Positions 44,653-56,172 of a stretch of DNA of 64,000 bases are shown here, piece by piece (positions within the stretch are counted from its first letter, which is position 1; each line of letters opens with the position of its first letter). The position numbers were made by a program, and so were the translations under genes. A model generated the notes under the pieces. The model had not been told where the DNA came from, made no database searches, and saw nothing but the letters and a program-made list of their open reading frames with translations. The DNA comes from Flavobacterium soyae. Lineage in GTDB: Bacteria; Bacteroidota; Bacteroidia; Flavobacteriales; Flavobacteriaceae. The stretch is taken from positions 248,001 through 312,000 of the forward strand of contig NZ_JAJQXA010000001.1 of the NCBI RefSeq assembly GCF_021245985.1. Reading direction: 5' to 3'.

Positions 44653-44664
44653 TTTTACTTCGAA
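44653..44664 (+). promoter_or_regulatory. Shared TTTTACTTCGAA motif, transporter side
   Basis: Identical 12-mer to 43330-43341, here 57 nt before the MFS start. A -7-like TAGTTTTA (44650-44657) overlaps it. Confidence 0.45.
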
Positions 44665-44678
44665 AGGAACAAAGTTTT

Positions 44679-44697
44679 GATAAGCAAAGCGCTTATC
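44679..44697 (+). promoter_or_regulatory. Candidate LacI-type operator
   Basis: GATAAGC (44679-44685) and GCTTATC (44691-44697) form a perfect 7-bp inverted repeat with a 5-nt spacer, also containing the palindrome AAGCGCTT (44687-44694). It ends 24 nt before the MFS ATG, a position fit for repression. Confidence 0.5.
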
Positions 44698-44721
44698 GTA
44701 TAATTTTCACAAATTACGATA

Positions 44722-46077
44722 ATGGAAAAGCGTAAATTAAGTTTCTGGGAAATCTGGAACATGAGTTTCGGATTCTTAGGAATCCAAATGGGGTTTGCAC
44801 TTCAGAATGCAAATGCCAGCAGAATTCTTCAAATTTTTGGTGCCGACGTACATGAACTTTCGTGGTTCTGGATTATTGCTCCTCTTATGGGATTAATAGT
44901 TCAGCCTATCATTGGTCATTACAGCGACAAAACCTGGGGAAGATTCGGCAGACGAAAACCTTTCTTTTTAGTAGGAGCTGTTTTAGCTTCGGTTGGATTA
45001 ATTCTAATGCCGCAGGCTAACATTTTCATTTCTGTTTTACCAGCCTTATGGGTTGGAGCTGGAATGTTAATGATTATGGACGCTTCTTTCAACATTGCAA
45101 TGGAACCTTTCCGTGCTCTTGTCGGAGACAATTTAAGAACAGACCAGCGTACTGCAGGATTTAGTATTCAAACTTCATTAATTGGTTTTGGAGCCGTAAT
45201 TGGTTCTGCATTGCCATACATTCTTACGAAATATTTTGGCGTGCCAAACAGCACAGTTCCTGGAAGCGTTCCGTTAAATCTAACGTTGTCTTTTATTATC
45301 GGAGCGGCGGTTTTAATCGGCTCAATCTTGGTTACGCTATTCACAACAAAAGAATATTCGCCAGAAGAATTAGCAAAATTTGAAGATCCACAAAATGATG
45401 CAATTCCTGATTCTGAAGAAAAATCAAAAATCACAGACATCTTTACCGATTTTGCAAAAATGCCTGTTACAATGCGTCAGTTAAGCTGGGTGCAGTTTTT
45501 CTCTTGGTTCGGATTATTCGGAATGTGGGTTTTTACCACTCCGGCAATCGCACACCACATTTACGGTTTACCATTAGAAGATACGTCAAGCCAGCAATAT
45601 CAAGACGCTGGTGACTGGGTCGGAATCCTATTTGGCGTTTACAACTTAGTTTCTGCCATTGTCGCTTTGTTTTTCTTGCCTTATATCGCTAAAAAAATCG
45701 GAAGAAAAGCGACACATTCACTTTCATTAATCATTGGAGGAATTGGATTAATTTCTATCTATTTCATGCCAAATGAAGACTGGGTTGTATTGCCAATGAT
45801 TTTAATTGGTGTTGCTTGGGCAAGTATTTTGGCCATGCCTTATGCAATTCTTGCGGGTTCTATTACACCAAAAAAAATGGGAGTTTACATGGGAATCTTC
45901 AACTTCTTTGTTGTTATTCCTCAAATTGTAAATGCTCTAATTGGTGGTCCAATTGTAAAATACCTTTACAACGGAGACGCAATTTATGCCTTAGTTACTA
46001 GCGGAGTTAGTTTCTTAATCGCCGCAGCTTTAGTATCTAAAGTAAAAGACGTAGACGACTTTACTCAAAAATCATAA
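44722..46077 (+). CDS. MFS maltose-type transporter
   Basis: A 451-residue, 12-helix inner-membrane transporter of the GPH/SLC45-like sugar symporter type: FLGIQMGFALQNANASRI, GHYSDKTWGRFGRRKPFFLVG, and IMEASF-like IMDASFNIAMEPFRALVGD. The position before pgmB and a GH65 phosphorylase points to maltose uptake from the periplasm. It begins the plus-strand arm of the locus, 175 nt after the regulator gene; the pgmB gene begins 18 nt after its stop. Confidence 0.92.
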   Translation: MEKRKLSFWEIWNMSFGFLGIQMGFALQNANASRILQIFGADVHELSWFWIIAPLMGLIVQPIIGHYSDKTWGRFGRRKPFFLVGAVLASVGLILMPQANIFISVLPALWVGAGMLMIMDASFNIAMEPFRALVGDNLRTDQRTAGFSIQTSLIGFGAVIGSALPYILTKYFGVPNSTVPGSVPLNLTLSFIIGAAVLIGSILVTLFTTKEYSPEELAKFEDPQNDAIPDSEEKSKITDIFTDFAKMPVTMRQLSWVQFFSWFGLFGMWVFTTPAIAHHIYGLPLEDTSSQQYQDAGDWVGILFGVYNLVSAIVALFFLPYIAKKIGRKATHSLSLIIGGIGLISIYFMPNEDWVVLPMILIGVAWASILAMPYAILAGSITPKKMGVYMGIFNFFVVIPQIVNALIGGPIVKYLYNGDAIYALVTSGVSFLIAAALVSKVKDVDDFTQKS

Positions 46078-46095
46078 TAAAGAATTTTCCACACA

Positions 46096-46749
46096 ATGAG
46101 CAAAAAAGCATTCATATTCGATCTTGACGGAGTGATCGTTGATACCGCTAAATACCACTTTTTGGCTTGGCAGAAAATTGCCAAATCGTTAAATATCAAT
46201 TTTACCCATGAAGATAACGAACTTCTAAAAGGTGTTAGCCGCGTTCGTTCGCTAGACATTATACTTGGGTTAGGCAATGTTCAGGCTACTCAAGAACAAA
46301 AAGATCAATGGTTAATTCAAAAAAATGAAGACTACTTATCTTATTTAGTTGACATGGATGAAAGTGAGGTTCTTCCAGGAGTTTTAAAAATTCTAAAACT
46401 ATTAAAAGATAAAAATCAAGGAATTGCATTGGGTTCTGCCAGCAAAAATGCAAGACCAATTCTAGAAAAAACTGGGGTTCTATCTTACTTCGATGTTATT
46501 GTTGACGGAAACGATGTCAGCAATGCAAAACCAGACCCGGAAGTTTTCTTAAAAGCAGCTCAATTATTAAACATTGATCCAAAAAATTCAATTGTATTTG
46601 AAGATTCTGTTGCCGGAATTCAGGCAGCAAACATCGCAGAAATGGTAAGTGTGGGAATTGGTGAGGAAACAATTTTACATGAAGCTGATCATATTTTTAA
46701 AGATTTTACCCAAATCGAAACAAGCTTTATTGAAGAGTTAATTGGATAA
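46096..46749 (+). CDS. pgmB: Beta-phosphoglucomutase
   Basis: A 217-residue HAD-superfamily mutase converting beta-glucose-1-phosphate to glucose-6-phosphate. Motifs: DLDGVIVDTA (nucleophile Asp9 and acid/base Asp11), cap segment KGVSRVRSLDIIL, GSASKNA, and KPDPEVFLKAA with FEDSVAGIQAA. It processes the product of the GH65 phosphorylase directly downstream. Confidence 0.95.
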   Translation: MSKKAFIFDLDGVIVDTAKYHFLAWQKIAKSLNINFTHEDNELLKGVSRVRSLDIILGLGNVQATQEQKDQWLIQKNEDYLSYLVDMDESEVLPGVLKILKLLKDKNQGIALGSASKNARPILEKTGVLSYFDVIVDGNDVSNAKPDPEVFLKAAQLLNIDPKNSIVFEDSVAGIQAANIAEMVSVGIGEETILHEADHIFKDFTQIETSFIEELIG

Positions 46750-46846
46750 TTAGAAAATGTGTCAATGAGATAATGTTGCTCATCGACAAATATTCTAATC
46801 AACAATTTCTCAAATGAATGTAAAAAGTTAATAAGAAACCAAGGCA

Positions 46847-46882
46847 ATTATCTAATTACCAAATTGCCGAATTATCTAATTT
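46847..46882 (+). repeat. Direct repeat AATTATCTAATT
   Basis: Two identical 12-mers (46847-46858 and 46871-46882), 12 nt apart, directly before the GH65 start in a 138-bp spacer. Function unknown; perhaps a decayed intergenic repeat. Confidence 0.5.
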
Positions 46883-46887
46883 AAAAG

Positions 46888-49191
46888 ATGAACCAAGATT
46901 ATATAAAACCAGACAATTGGTATATTATTGAAGAAGGATTTGATGCAGAGAGAGTAAAATCTTCTGAAAGTCTTTTTAGTATCGGGAACGGCGCTATGGG
47001 ACAACGCGCCAATTTTGAAGAATCTTATTCTGCAGAAACTTTTCAGGGAAGTTATATTGCTGGAATTTATTATCCAGATAAAACAAAAGTGGGCTGGTGG
47101 AAAAACGGTTATCCGAAATATTTTGCCAAAGTATTAAACGCTCCAAACTGGATTGGAATTGACATTGAAATCAACGAAGAAAATCTTGATTTAAATACTT
47201 GCACCGAAGTTAGAAACTTCCGCAGAGAATTGAATATGAAAGAAGGGTGGTACAACCGTTCTTTTGAAGCTGTTCTAAAAAACGGAACTGAAATCGCAGT
47301 TAACGTTCGTCGTTTTCTTTCATTAGATTTAGACGAAGCCGGAATCATTAAATACGATATTACACCTTTAAATAAAGATGCTAAAATCGTTTACAAACCT
47401 TATGTTGACGCAGGTGTAACTAATGAAGATGCTAACTGGGAAGAAAAATTCTGGGAACCGCTGGAAGTTAAAAAGGGCACAAACGAAGCTTTTGTAACGG
47501 CTCAAACGTTTAAAACGCATTTTAAAGTTACAACTTTCATGCACAATACGATTTTGGCAAACGGAGAAAATATCAATGTTTCGCCATCGACAATCGATTC
47601 AACGGTAGATAAAGTTCAGTACACTTACGGAACTATTATCGCAAAAGGACAAACCTCAACAATTCAGAAAATTGGAGGTTACACGGTTTCTTTAAACCAC
47701 GAAAATACTTTGGCTGGAGCCGAAAAAGTAATCAAATCTGCAGTTGCTTTAGGTTATGAAACCTTGCTTCAAAACCAAATTGATGCTTGGGCAAAAGTTT
47801 GGGAAATGTCAGATATTACTATTGAAGGCGATGTAAAAGCACAACAGGGAATTCGTTTTAACATCTTCCAATTAAACCAAACGTATTCAGGAAAAGATTC
47901 TCGTTTAAATATTGGTCCAAAAGGTTTCACCGGAGAAAAATACGGCGGATCAACTTATTGGGACACTGAGGCATATTGCATTCCGTTTTACATGGCTACA
48001 AAAGATCAGCAAGTTGCAAGAAACTTATTGACGTACCGTTACAATCAATTAGACAAAGCGATTGAAAATGCTAAAGATAATTTAGGTTTCAAAAACGGCG
48101 CAGCATTGTATCCAATGGTGACCATGAACGGTGAAGAATGCCACAACGAATGGGAAATCACACACGAAGAAATCCACAGAAATGGTGCGATTGCTTTTGC
48201 GATTTACAACTATAACCGTTACACGGGCGATTACTCTTATATTCCAGAGAAAGGTTTAGAAGTTTTAATCGGAATTGCGCGTTTCTGGCATCAGAGAGCT
48301 TCTTTCTCAAAAGATAAAAATCAGTACGTAATTCTTGGAGTTACAGGGCCAAACGAATACGAAAACAATATCAACAATAATTTCTATACCAATTATATTG
48401 CAAAATGGTGTATTGATTTTGCTGCTGAACAAATTGAAAAAGTAGCTTCAGAATATCCTGCAGATCATAAAAGAATTCTTGAAAAAGTAAATCTTTCTGT
48501 AGAAGAGATTAAAGAATGGAAAAAAGTGGCAGATGATATGTACTTTCCTATTTCTGAAGAACTAGGAATCTACTTACAACAAGATGGTTTCTTAGACAAA
48601 GATTTAGTTCCAGTAAAAGATTTAGATAAATCACAACGCCCTATCAACCAAAAATGGTCTTGGGATCGCGTATTACGTTCGCCATATATTAAACAGGCTG
48701 ACGTTCTACAAGGTTTTTATTTCTTCGAAGATCATTTTTCTAAAGAAGAATTAAAACGCAATTTCGAATTTTATGAATCATTTACCGTACACGAAAGTTC
48801 GCTTTCGCCTTGCGTGCATTCGATTCAAGCTGCAGCTTTAGATAAAATGGACATGGCATATACATTTTATTTAAGAACTTCTCGTTTGGATTTAGATGAT
48901 TATAATAAAGAAGTGGAAGAAGGTTGCCATATCACGTCAATGGCCGGAACTTGGATGAGTATCGTGGAAGGCTTTGGAGGAATGCGTGTTAAAAATGACC
49001 AATTGCATTTCTCTCCAAAAATCCCAAAAGAATGGAACGGTTACTCTTTTAAAATTAATTTCAGAAACCAAATTTTAAAAGTAGCTGTAAATCACAACGA
49101 AACAACTTTTACTGTAGACGGCGATCAAGATTTAACAATTATCGTAAATGGAAATCCTGTAACTGCAAGTAAATTTGTACAAATAAATTAA
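46888..49191 (+). CDS. GH65 maltose phosphorylase
   Basis: A 767-residue cytoplasmic glycoside hydrolase family 65 phosphorylase with no signal peptide. An N-terminal beta-sandwich (about 1-275, FSIGNGAMGQRANFEE) is followed by the (alpha/alpha)6 barrel with YWDTEAYCIPFY and the general acid Glu490 in GVTGPNEYENN, then a small C-terminal beta domain. It should split maltose with phosphate into glucose and beta-glucose-1-phosphate; kojibiose or trehalose specificity cannot be fully excluded, but the starch locus favours maltose. Confidence 0.93.
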   Translation: MNQDYIKPDNWYIIEEGFDAERVKSSESLFSIGNGAMGQRANFEESYSAETFQGSYIAGIYYPDKTKVGWWKNGYPKYFAKVLNAPNWIGIDIEINEENLDLNTCTEVRNFRRELNMKEGWYNRSFEAVLKNGTEIAVNVRRFLSLDLDEAGIIKYDITPLNKDAKIVYKPYVDAGVTNEDANWEEKFWEPLEVKKGTNEAFVTAQTFKTHFKVTTFMHNTILANGENINVSPSTIDSTVDKVQYTYGTIIAKGQTSTIQKIGGYTVSLNHENTLAGAEKVIKSAVALGYETLLQNQIDAWAKVWEMSDITIEGDVKAQQGIRFNIFQLNQTYSGKDSRLNIGPKGFTGEKYGGSTYWDTEAYCIPFYMATKDQQVARNLLTYRYNQLDKAIENAKDNLGFKNGAALYPMVTMNGEECHNEWEITHEEIHRNGAIAFAIYNYNRYTGDYSYIPEKGLEVLIGIARFWHQRASFSKDKNQYVILGVTGPNEYENNINNNFYTNYIAKWCIDFAAEQIEKVASEYPADHKRILEKVNLSVEEIKEWKKVADDMYFPISEELGIYLQQDGFLDKDLVPVKDLDKSQRPINQKWSWDRVLRSPYIKQADVLQGFYFFEDHFSKEELKRNFEFYESFTVHESSLSPCVHSIQAAALDKMDMAYTFYLRTSRLDLDDYNKEVEEGCHITSMAGTWMSIVEGFGGMRVKNDQLHFSPKIPKEWNGYSFKINFRNQILKVAVNHNETTFTVDGDQDLTIIVNGNPVTASKFVQIN

Positions 49192-49205
49192 ATACAATAC
49201 TCTAA

Positions 49206-51332
<2,127 letters not shown>

Positions 51333-51339
51333 TTTTTTT

Positions 51340-51382
51340 AAAGACAAGTAATTTCCCCCATAGATTACTTGTCTTTTTTTTA
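51340..51382 (+). terminator. Terminator after GH97
   Basis: Perfect 13-bp arms AAAGACAAGTAAT (51340-51352) and ATTACTTGTCTTT (51364-51376), then T5. Confidence 0.9.
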
Positions 51383-51399
51383 AATTTCAAAAAGCTTAT

Positions 51400-51533
51400 C
51401 CTAACAGGTTTTTAAAACCTGTTAGGTATATTATATGAAGGCAACAGTCCTGCAAGGTTTCCAAAACCTTGTAGGTTTTTTATAACTTCTCTTCTACTCA
51501 TTGATACCTACAAGGTTTTAAAAACCTTGCAGG
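51400..51533. repeat. Three 27-nt AGGTTTT-type palindromes
   Basis: Units at 51400-51426, 51449-51475 and 51507-51533, each a near-perfect palindrome of the form CCTnnnAGGTTT...AAACCTnnnAGG. The second and third are inverted copies of each other (25 of 27). The third ends 20 nt before the next start codon. They look like mobile intergenic hairpins. Confidence 0.75.
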
Positions 51534-51553
51534 AAATCGAAAAAATACAAACT

Positions 51554-53419
51554 ATGAAAAACCAAAAAACATCACTTATCTATAAACTAATCCTGTTGTT
51601 TATTTTGTTGTTTTCCGCTTCCGCGAAAGCGCAAATCCAAAAAGTAGAACCACCGTTTTGGTACGCAGGAATGAAAAATTCGGAACTGCAGATTATGTTC
51701 TACGGAAAAAATATTACACAATACGAAGCTTCTGTATCTAATAATGTTGTGATTAAAAATGTAGAAAAAACAGAAAATCCAAACTACCTTTTCGTAACTA
51801 TTGATACAAAAGATGTAAAAGCTTCTGAATTGATTTTCTCTTTTAAAAACAATAATAAAGTTGCCTTTAAACAAAAATATGTTCTTAAAGAAAGAAGAGC
51901 CAATTCTGCGGACAGAAAGAGTTACGATGCCTCTGATTTAATTTACCTAATCATGCCAGATCGTTTTGCTAACGGAAATCCGAAAAACGACAGCGATGTT
52001 TCTTTAACTGAAAAAGGAAACCGTCAAGATCCAAGCGGACGTCACGGCGGAGATATCGAAGGAATCATCAAAAACCTAGATTATATTTCGTCACTTGGTG
52101 CAACTACAATTTGGAGCACGCCTTTATGCGAAGACAATGACAAACAGCATTCGTATCATACTTACGGGCAATCTGATGTTTATAAAATTGATCCGCGTTA
52201 TGGAACAAACGAAGATTATGCTCGTTTATCGGCAGAAATGCATAAAAAGAACATGAAACTGGTTATGGATTATGTAACCAATCACTGGGGAATTACACAC
52301 TGGATGATGAAGGATATTCCAACCAAAACATGGTTCAATCAATTCGAAACTTTTACACAAACACATCACCGTCGTGAAGTAATTACAGATATTCACGCCT
52401 CAAAAATAGATCAGGAAGTTTGTGTTGATGGATGGTTTGTACCTTCGATGCCAGATTTGAATTTAAGAAATCCTTTAGTTGCAAAATACTTAACTCAAAA
52501 CGCAATCTGGTGGATTGAATTCGCTAATCTTGACGGATTCAGAGTAGACACTTATAACTATTCGGATAAAACCGCCATGGCAAATTGGGCAAAATCTATT
52601 ACAGATGAGTATCCAAACTTTAATATTGTGGGCGAAATCTGGATGCACAATCAGGCAAATTTAGCTTTTTGGCAAAAAGACAGTAAAATTGGTGCGATCG
52701 AAAATTACAATTCAAACCTTCCAAGTGTAATGGATTTTACGCTTCAAAGCCAAATTACTTCTGCTTTCAACGAAAATGAGCCAAGCTGGGACAATGGACT
52801 TATTAAATTCTACAACAATTTTGCCATGGATTTTTTATATCCAAATACCAATAATATTTTGGTTTTTTCTGAAAATCATGACACAGATCGTATGAACGAA
52901 AAGTTCAAATATGATTTGCCAAAATATAAACTGGCGATGACTTTGTTGGCAACCGTTCGCGGAATTCCGCAAATCTATTACGGTTCAGAAATTGGAATGG
53001 GCGGTGATAAAGGCAAAGGCGGAGATGCCGATATTCGTCAGGATTTCCCAGGCGGATGGGCTGGCGACAAAAACAACGCCTTTACAAAAGAAGGCCGAAC
53101 GGCAGAACAAGCTGCTTTCTTTGATTTCTCTTCAAAATTATTCAACTGGAGAAAAACAAACGAAGCGGTTCATTTCGGAAAAATGACGCATTATATTCCT
53201 GAGAACAACACTTATGTATATTTTAGATATACAGATGCTAAAACGGTTATGGTAGTTTTTAATAACAACGCAAAAGAACAGGTTGTAAAAACAAACCGCT
53301 TCAAAGAAAGCATCAAAAACTACAAATCAGGAAAAGATGTTATTTCAGGAAAAACATTCGATTTAGCTTCTGAAATCACATTGGAACCAAAATCAGCTTT
53401 GGTTTTAGAATTGGAATAA
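51554..53419 (+). CDS. GH13 neopullulanase/cyclomaltodextrinase (SusA-like)
   Basis: A 621-residue exported enzyme (signal peptide to about 26, SASAKAQ). N-terminal cyclomaltodextrinase Ig-like domain (about 28-115, PPFWYAGMKNSELQIMFYGKNI), GH13 barrel with DYVTNHWG, nucleophile Asp332 (GFRVDTYNY), acid Glu361 (VGEIWMHN), Asp443 (SENHDTDRM), and a C-terminal beta domain. Expected to cut maltodextrins in the periplasm. The ATG at 51554 gives the signal peptide; a TTG at 51527 lies in the repeat. Confidence 0.94.
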   Translation: MKNQKTSLIYKLILLFILLFSASAKAQIQKVEPPFWYAGMKNSELQIMFYGKNITQYEASVSNNVVIKNVEKTENPNYLFVTIDTKDVKASELIFSFKNNNKVAFKQKYVLKERRANSADRKSYDASDLIYLIMPDRFANGNPKNDSDVSLTEKGNRQDPSGRHGGDIEGIIKNLDYISSLGATTIWSTPLCEDNDKQHSYHTYGQSDVYKIDPRYGTNEDYARLSAEMHKKNMKLVMDYVTNHWGITHWMMKDIPTKTWFNQFETFTQTHHRREVITDIHASKIDQEVCVDGWFVPSMPDLNLRNPLVAKYLTQNAIWWIEFANLDGFRVDTYNYSDKTAMANWAKSITDEYPNFNIVGEIWMHNQANLAFWQKDSKIGAIENYNSNLPSVMDFTLQSQITSAFNENEPSWDNGLIKFYNNFAMDFLYPNTNNILVFSENHDTDRMNEKFKYDLPKYKLAMTLLATVRGIPQIYYGSEIGMGGDKGKGGDADIRQDFPGGWAGDKNNAFTKEGRTAEQAAFFDFSSKLFNWRKTNEAVHFGKMTHYIPENNTYVYFRYTDAKTVMVVFNNNAKEQVVKTNRFKESIKNYKSGKDVISGKTFDLASEITLEPKSALVLELE

Positions 53420-53423
53420 AGCT

Positions 53424-53595
53424 TAACCGCGAAGTTCGCAGGATCTTTTTGCCACAGATTATAAAGATTAGCACAGATTTGTTTGCCACGAATTTCACTA
53501 ATTTTCACAAATTTAAATATGATAAATTAATTCGTGGAGATTCGTGTAATTCGTGGCAAAAGAAAAAAATCATTTTAATCTGTGTAATCTGTGGC
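53424..53595. repeat. Nested palindrome, GCCACAGATT and GCCACGAATT shells
   Basis: After a GCAAAG-type fragment (AACCGCGAAGTTCGCAGG, 53424-53441), GCCACAGATT (53451-53460) pairs with AATCTGTGGC (53586-53595) outside, and GCCACGAATT (53485-53494) pairs with AATTCGTGGC (53548-53557) inside. Fills the 218-bp spacer between the two GH13 genes. Short open frames here are not genes. Confidence 0.8.
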
Positions 53596-53637
53596 TATTT
53601 TTTTCAACATGATGTTTATCTAAAAAACTCTTAAATA

Positions 53638-55299
53638 ATGAAAAAATACACTTCCCTTTTTTTATCTTTAGTATACTTAACAATGAGTTGTTCTGGCTCA
53701 AAATCAGTTACAATGAATAATACTTCGAAAACACCTTTCGTTTGGGAAGGAGCAAATGTTTATTTTTTACTTACAGATCGTTTTTACAATGGAAATCCTT
53801 CAAACGACATCAATTTCAACCGAACCAAAACTCCCGGAAAATTACGCGGATTTGAAGGCGGTGACATTATCGGAATAACTAAAAAAATCGAATCAGGTTA
53901 TTTTGAAAAATTAGGAATCAATGCCATTTGGCTTACGCCGATTGTAGAACAGATTCACGATGGCGTTGACGAAGGAACTGGATTGAGTTATGGCTTTCAT
54001 GGCTATTGGGCAAAAGACTGGACAGCTCTTGATCCGAACTTCGGAACAAAAGAAGACTTAGCAAATCTGGTAAAAAAAGCACACGAAAGAGGTATCAGAA
54101 TAGTTCTTGACGGAGTTATCAATCATACTGGGCCAGTAACTCCAGAAGATCCAGTTTGGCCTTCAGACTGGGTTAGAACCGGTGTTGTCTGCGATTATAA
54201 ATCTTTCGAAAATACAACCATGTGTACTTTGGTTGACAATCTTCCGGATGTTAGAACTGAAAGTAATCAAGAAGTAGCGCTCCCTCCTTTTTTAGTTGAA
54301 AAATGGAAAAAAGAAGGACGTTATGAAAAAGAAATTGCTTCGTTAGACGAATTTTTTAAAAGAACAGGTTACCCAAGAACTCCGAAATATTACATCATAA
54401 AATGGCTTACCGATTATATTTTAGAATTTGGCGTTGATGGCTACAGAGGCGACACCGTAAAACATACCGACGAAAAGGTTTGGGCCGATTTCAAAAAAGA
54501 ATGTGATTACGCTTTTGAAACTTGGAAAAAACATCATCCGTTGGAAGTTTTAGATCAAAACCCATTTTATACCATTGCCGAAGTTTACGGTTACGGAATA
54601 AGTGGCGGACAGGATTATGATTTTGGAGATAGAAAAGTCAATTATTTTCAGAATGGTTTCAACAGCATGATCAACTTTGAATTTAAATGGAATGCTGCTC
54701 AAAACGATTATGAAGGTTTATTTTCGAAATATTCGAATGCTTTGAACAATGATCTAAAGGGTTATTCGGTTTTAAACTATATGTCTTCACACGACGACGG
54801 ACAGCCTTTTGATGCCAATCGAGTAAAAGGTATTGAAACGGGAACCAAATTATTACTTTCGCCGGGAATGTCTCAGGTTTATTACGGCGACGAATCTAAT
54901 CGTTCTTTAGTTTTTGAAGGGACTCAAGGTGATGCAACTCTACGTTCAAATATGAATTGGGATGACATTCAGAACAATCCTGAAACTCAGAAAACACTTT
55001 TGCATTGGCAGAAATTAGGACAGTTTAGAAGAAATCATCCTGCGGTTGGAGCTGGAGTTCATAAACTCATTAATCCGTATCCTTATACTTTTTCCAGAAC
55101 ATTTACAAAAGGCTCTTTTACAGATAAAGTGGTTATGGGAGTAGATTTACCAAAAGGCAAAAAAGAACTTCCCGTTGGCGATGTCTTCCCAAACGGAACA
55201 AAACTAAAAGATGCTTATTCAAATCAAGAAGTTGAAGTTGTTGATGGAAAAGTGATTATTGACAATGATTTTGACATTGTTTTACTGGAAATGCTTTAA
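53638..55299 (+). CDS. GH13 alpha-amylase lipoprotein (SusG-like)
   Basis: A 553-residue lipoprotein (signal ending MSCSGS, Cys18). GH13 barrel with DGVINHTG, nucleophile Asp272 (GYRGDTVKH), acid Glu315 (IAEVYGYG) and Asp386 (SSHDDGQPF); a C-terminal beta domain from about 480. The lipid anchor suggests a cell-surface amylase working beside SusCDE, although periplasmic facing is possible. Third GH13 enzyme of the locus, each with a different export signal. Confidence 0.93.
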   Translation: MKKYTSLFLSLVYLTMSCSGSKSVTMNNTSKTPFVWEGANVYFLLTDRFYNGNPSNDINFNRTKTPGKLRGFEGGDIIGITKKIESGYFEKLGINAIWLTPIVEQIHDGVDEGTGLSYGFHGYWAKDWTALDPNFGTKEDLANLVKKAHERGIRIVLDGVINHTGPVTPEDPVWPSDWVRTGVVCDYKSFENTTMCTLVDNLPDVRTESNQEVALPPFLVEKWKKEGRYEKEIASLDEFFKRTGYPRTPKYYIIKWLTDYILEFGVDGYRGDTVKHTDEKVWADFKKECDYAFETWKKHHPLEVLDQNPFYTIAEVYGYGISGGQDYDFGDRKVNYFQNGFNSMINFEFKWNAAQNDYEGLFSKYSNALNNDLKGYSVLNYMSSHDDGQPFDANRVKGIETGTKLLLSPGMSQVYYGDESNRSLVFEGTQGDATLRSNMNWDDIQNNPETQKTLLHWQKLGQFRRNHPAVGAGVHKLINPYPYTFSRTFTKGSFTDKVVMGVDLPKGKKELPVGDVFPNGTKLKDAYSNQEVEVVDGKVIIDNDFDIVLLEML

Positions 55300-55304
55300 A
55301 ATTT

Positions 55305-55472
55305 AACGGCAAAGATCGCAAGGAAAAATCGCAAGGTTCACAAAGTTTTTTAGCCACAGATTATTAGGATTAAAAGGATTTTTAAAAATCTGCGTTAATC
55401 TGTGTAATCTGTGGCTAACTTTTTTTATAATCCTTGCGACCTTTGCGTAAAACTTTGCGACCTTTGCGGTTA
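55305..55472. repeat. Nested palindrome, GCAAAG outer and GCCACAGATT inner
   Basis: Outer AACGGCAAAGATCGCAAGG (55305-55323) against the CTTTGCGACCTTTGCGGTT side (about 55452-55470); inner GCCACAGATT (55353-55362) against AATCTGTGGC (55406-55415). It combines two repeat families in one spacer and covers almost all of the 190 bp between the amylase and the phosphodiesterase gene. Confidence 0.8.
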
Positions 55473-55489
55473 GAAAAAAACACTGCAAA

Positions 55490-56167
55490 ATGCTCAAAAT
55501 TGCACATCGAGGCGCCAAAGCCTACGAACCTGAAAATACTTTACAAGCTTTCCAAAAAGCCCTAGACATAAATTCAGACGGCATTGAACTTGATGTTCAT
55601 CTAAGTTCAGATGAAAGTATAATCGTAATTCATGACGAAACCATAGACAGAACCACCAATGGAAAAGGTCTTGTAAATGATTTTACTTTAGCTGAATTGA
55701 AATCATTTTTAATTGAGGAAAAATACCAAATTCCAACTTTAAACGAGGTTTTTGATTTGGTTGACAAAAAATGTTTCATCAATATCGAATTAAAAGGTTT
55801 AGGAACTGCCTCTAAAGTTATTCCATTAATTGAAGAATATATCTTAGAAAAAGACTGGAAATACGAGCATTTTATCATTTCAAGTTTTGATTGGAATATG
55901 TTGGAGGAAACATCAAACCTAAATCCGAATATTCCAATTGGTGTTTTAACAGAAGAAAATCTTGATACCGCTTTGGCTTTCGCCGAAAAAATAAAAGCAA
56001 AAGCCATTCATCCTGATTTTAATTTATTGAATGAAGAAAATGTTCGACAAATTCAGGAAAAAGGATTCTTAGTTTTGCCATGGACAGTAAACTCAGAAAA
56101 AGACATTCAAAAAGTAATAAGTTATAACGTAAACGGAATTATCTCTGATAATCCAGACAAAATATAA
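55490..56167 (+). CDS. Glycerophosphodiester phosphodiesterase
   Basis: A 225-residue TIM-barrel enzyme of the GDPD family that releases glycerol-3-phosphate from deacylated phospholipids. Motifs: IAHRGAKAYEPENT (catalytic His), GIELDVHLSSDE (metal-binding Glu and Asp), IVIHDETIDRTTNGKG (second His), FINIELKG. No signal peptide, so cytoplasmic. It is flanked by repeats on both sides and may be a single-gene unit. Confidence 0.95.
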   Translation: MLKIAHRGAKAYEPENTLQAFQKALDINSDGIELDVHLSSDESIIVIHDETIDRTTNGKGLVNDFTLAELKSFLIEEKYQIPTLNEVFDLVDKKCFINIELKGLGTASKVIPLIEEYILEKDWKYEHFIISSFDWNMLEETSNLNPNIPIGVLTEENLDTALAFAEKIKAKAIHPDFNLLNEENVRQIQEKGFLVLPWTVNSEKDIQKVISYNVNGIISDNPDKI

Positions 56168-56172
56168 GTATA

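Noticed and set aside
53449..53634. 61-codon frame between the two GH13 genes
   Set aside because: It is composed of palindromic repeat and has no protein-like composition.
55303..55518. 71-codon minus-strand frame
   Set aside because: It lies in the repeat and runs into the phosphodiesterase gene.
55630..56007. 125-codon frame opposite the phosphodiesterase
   Set aside because: Antisense shadow of a gene with clear catalytic motifs.
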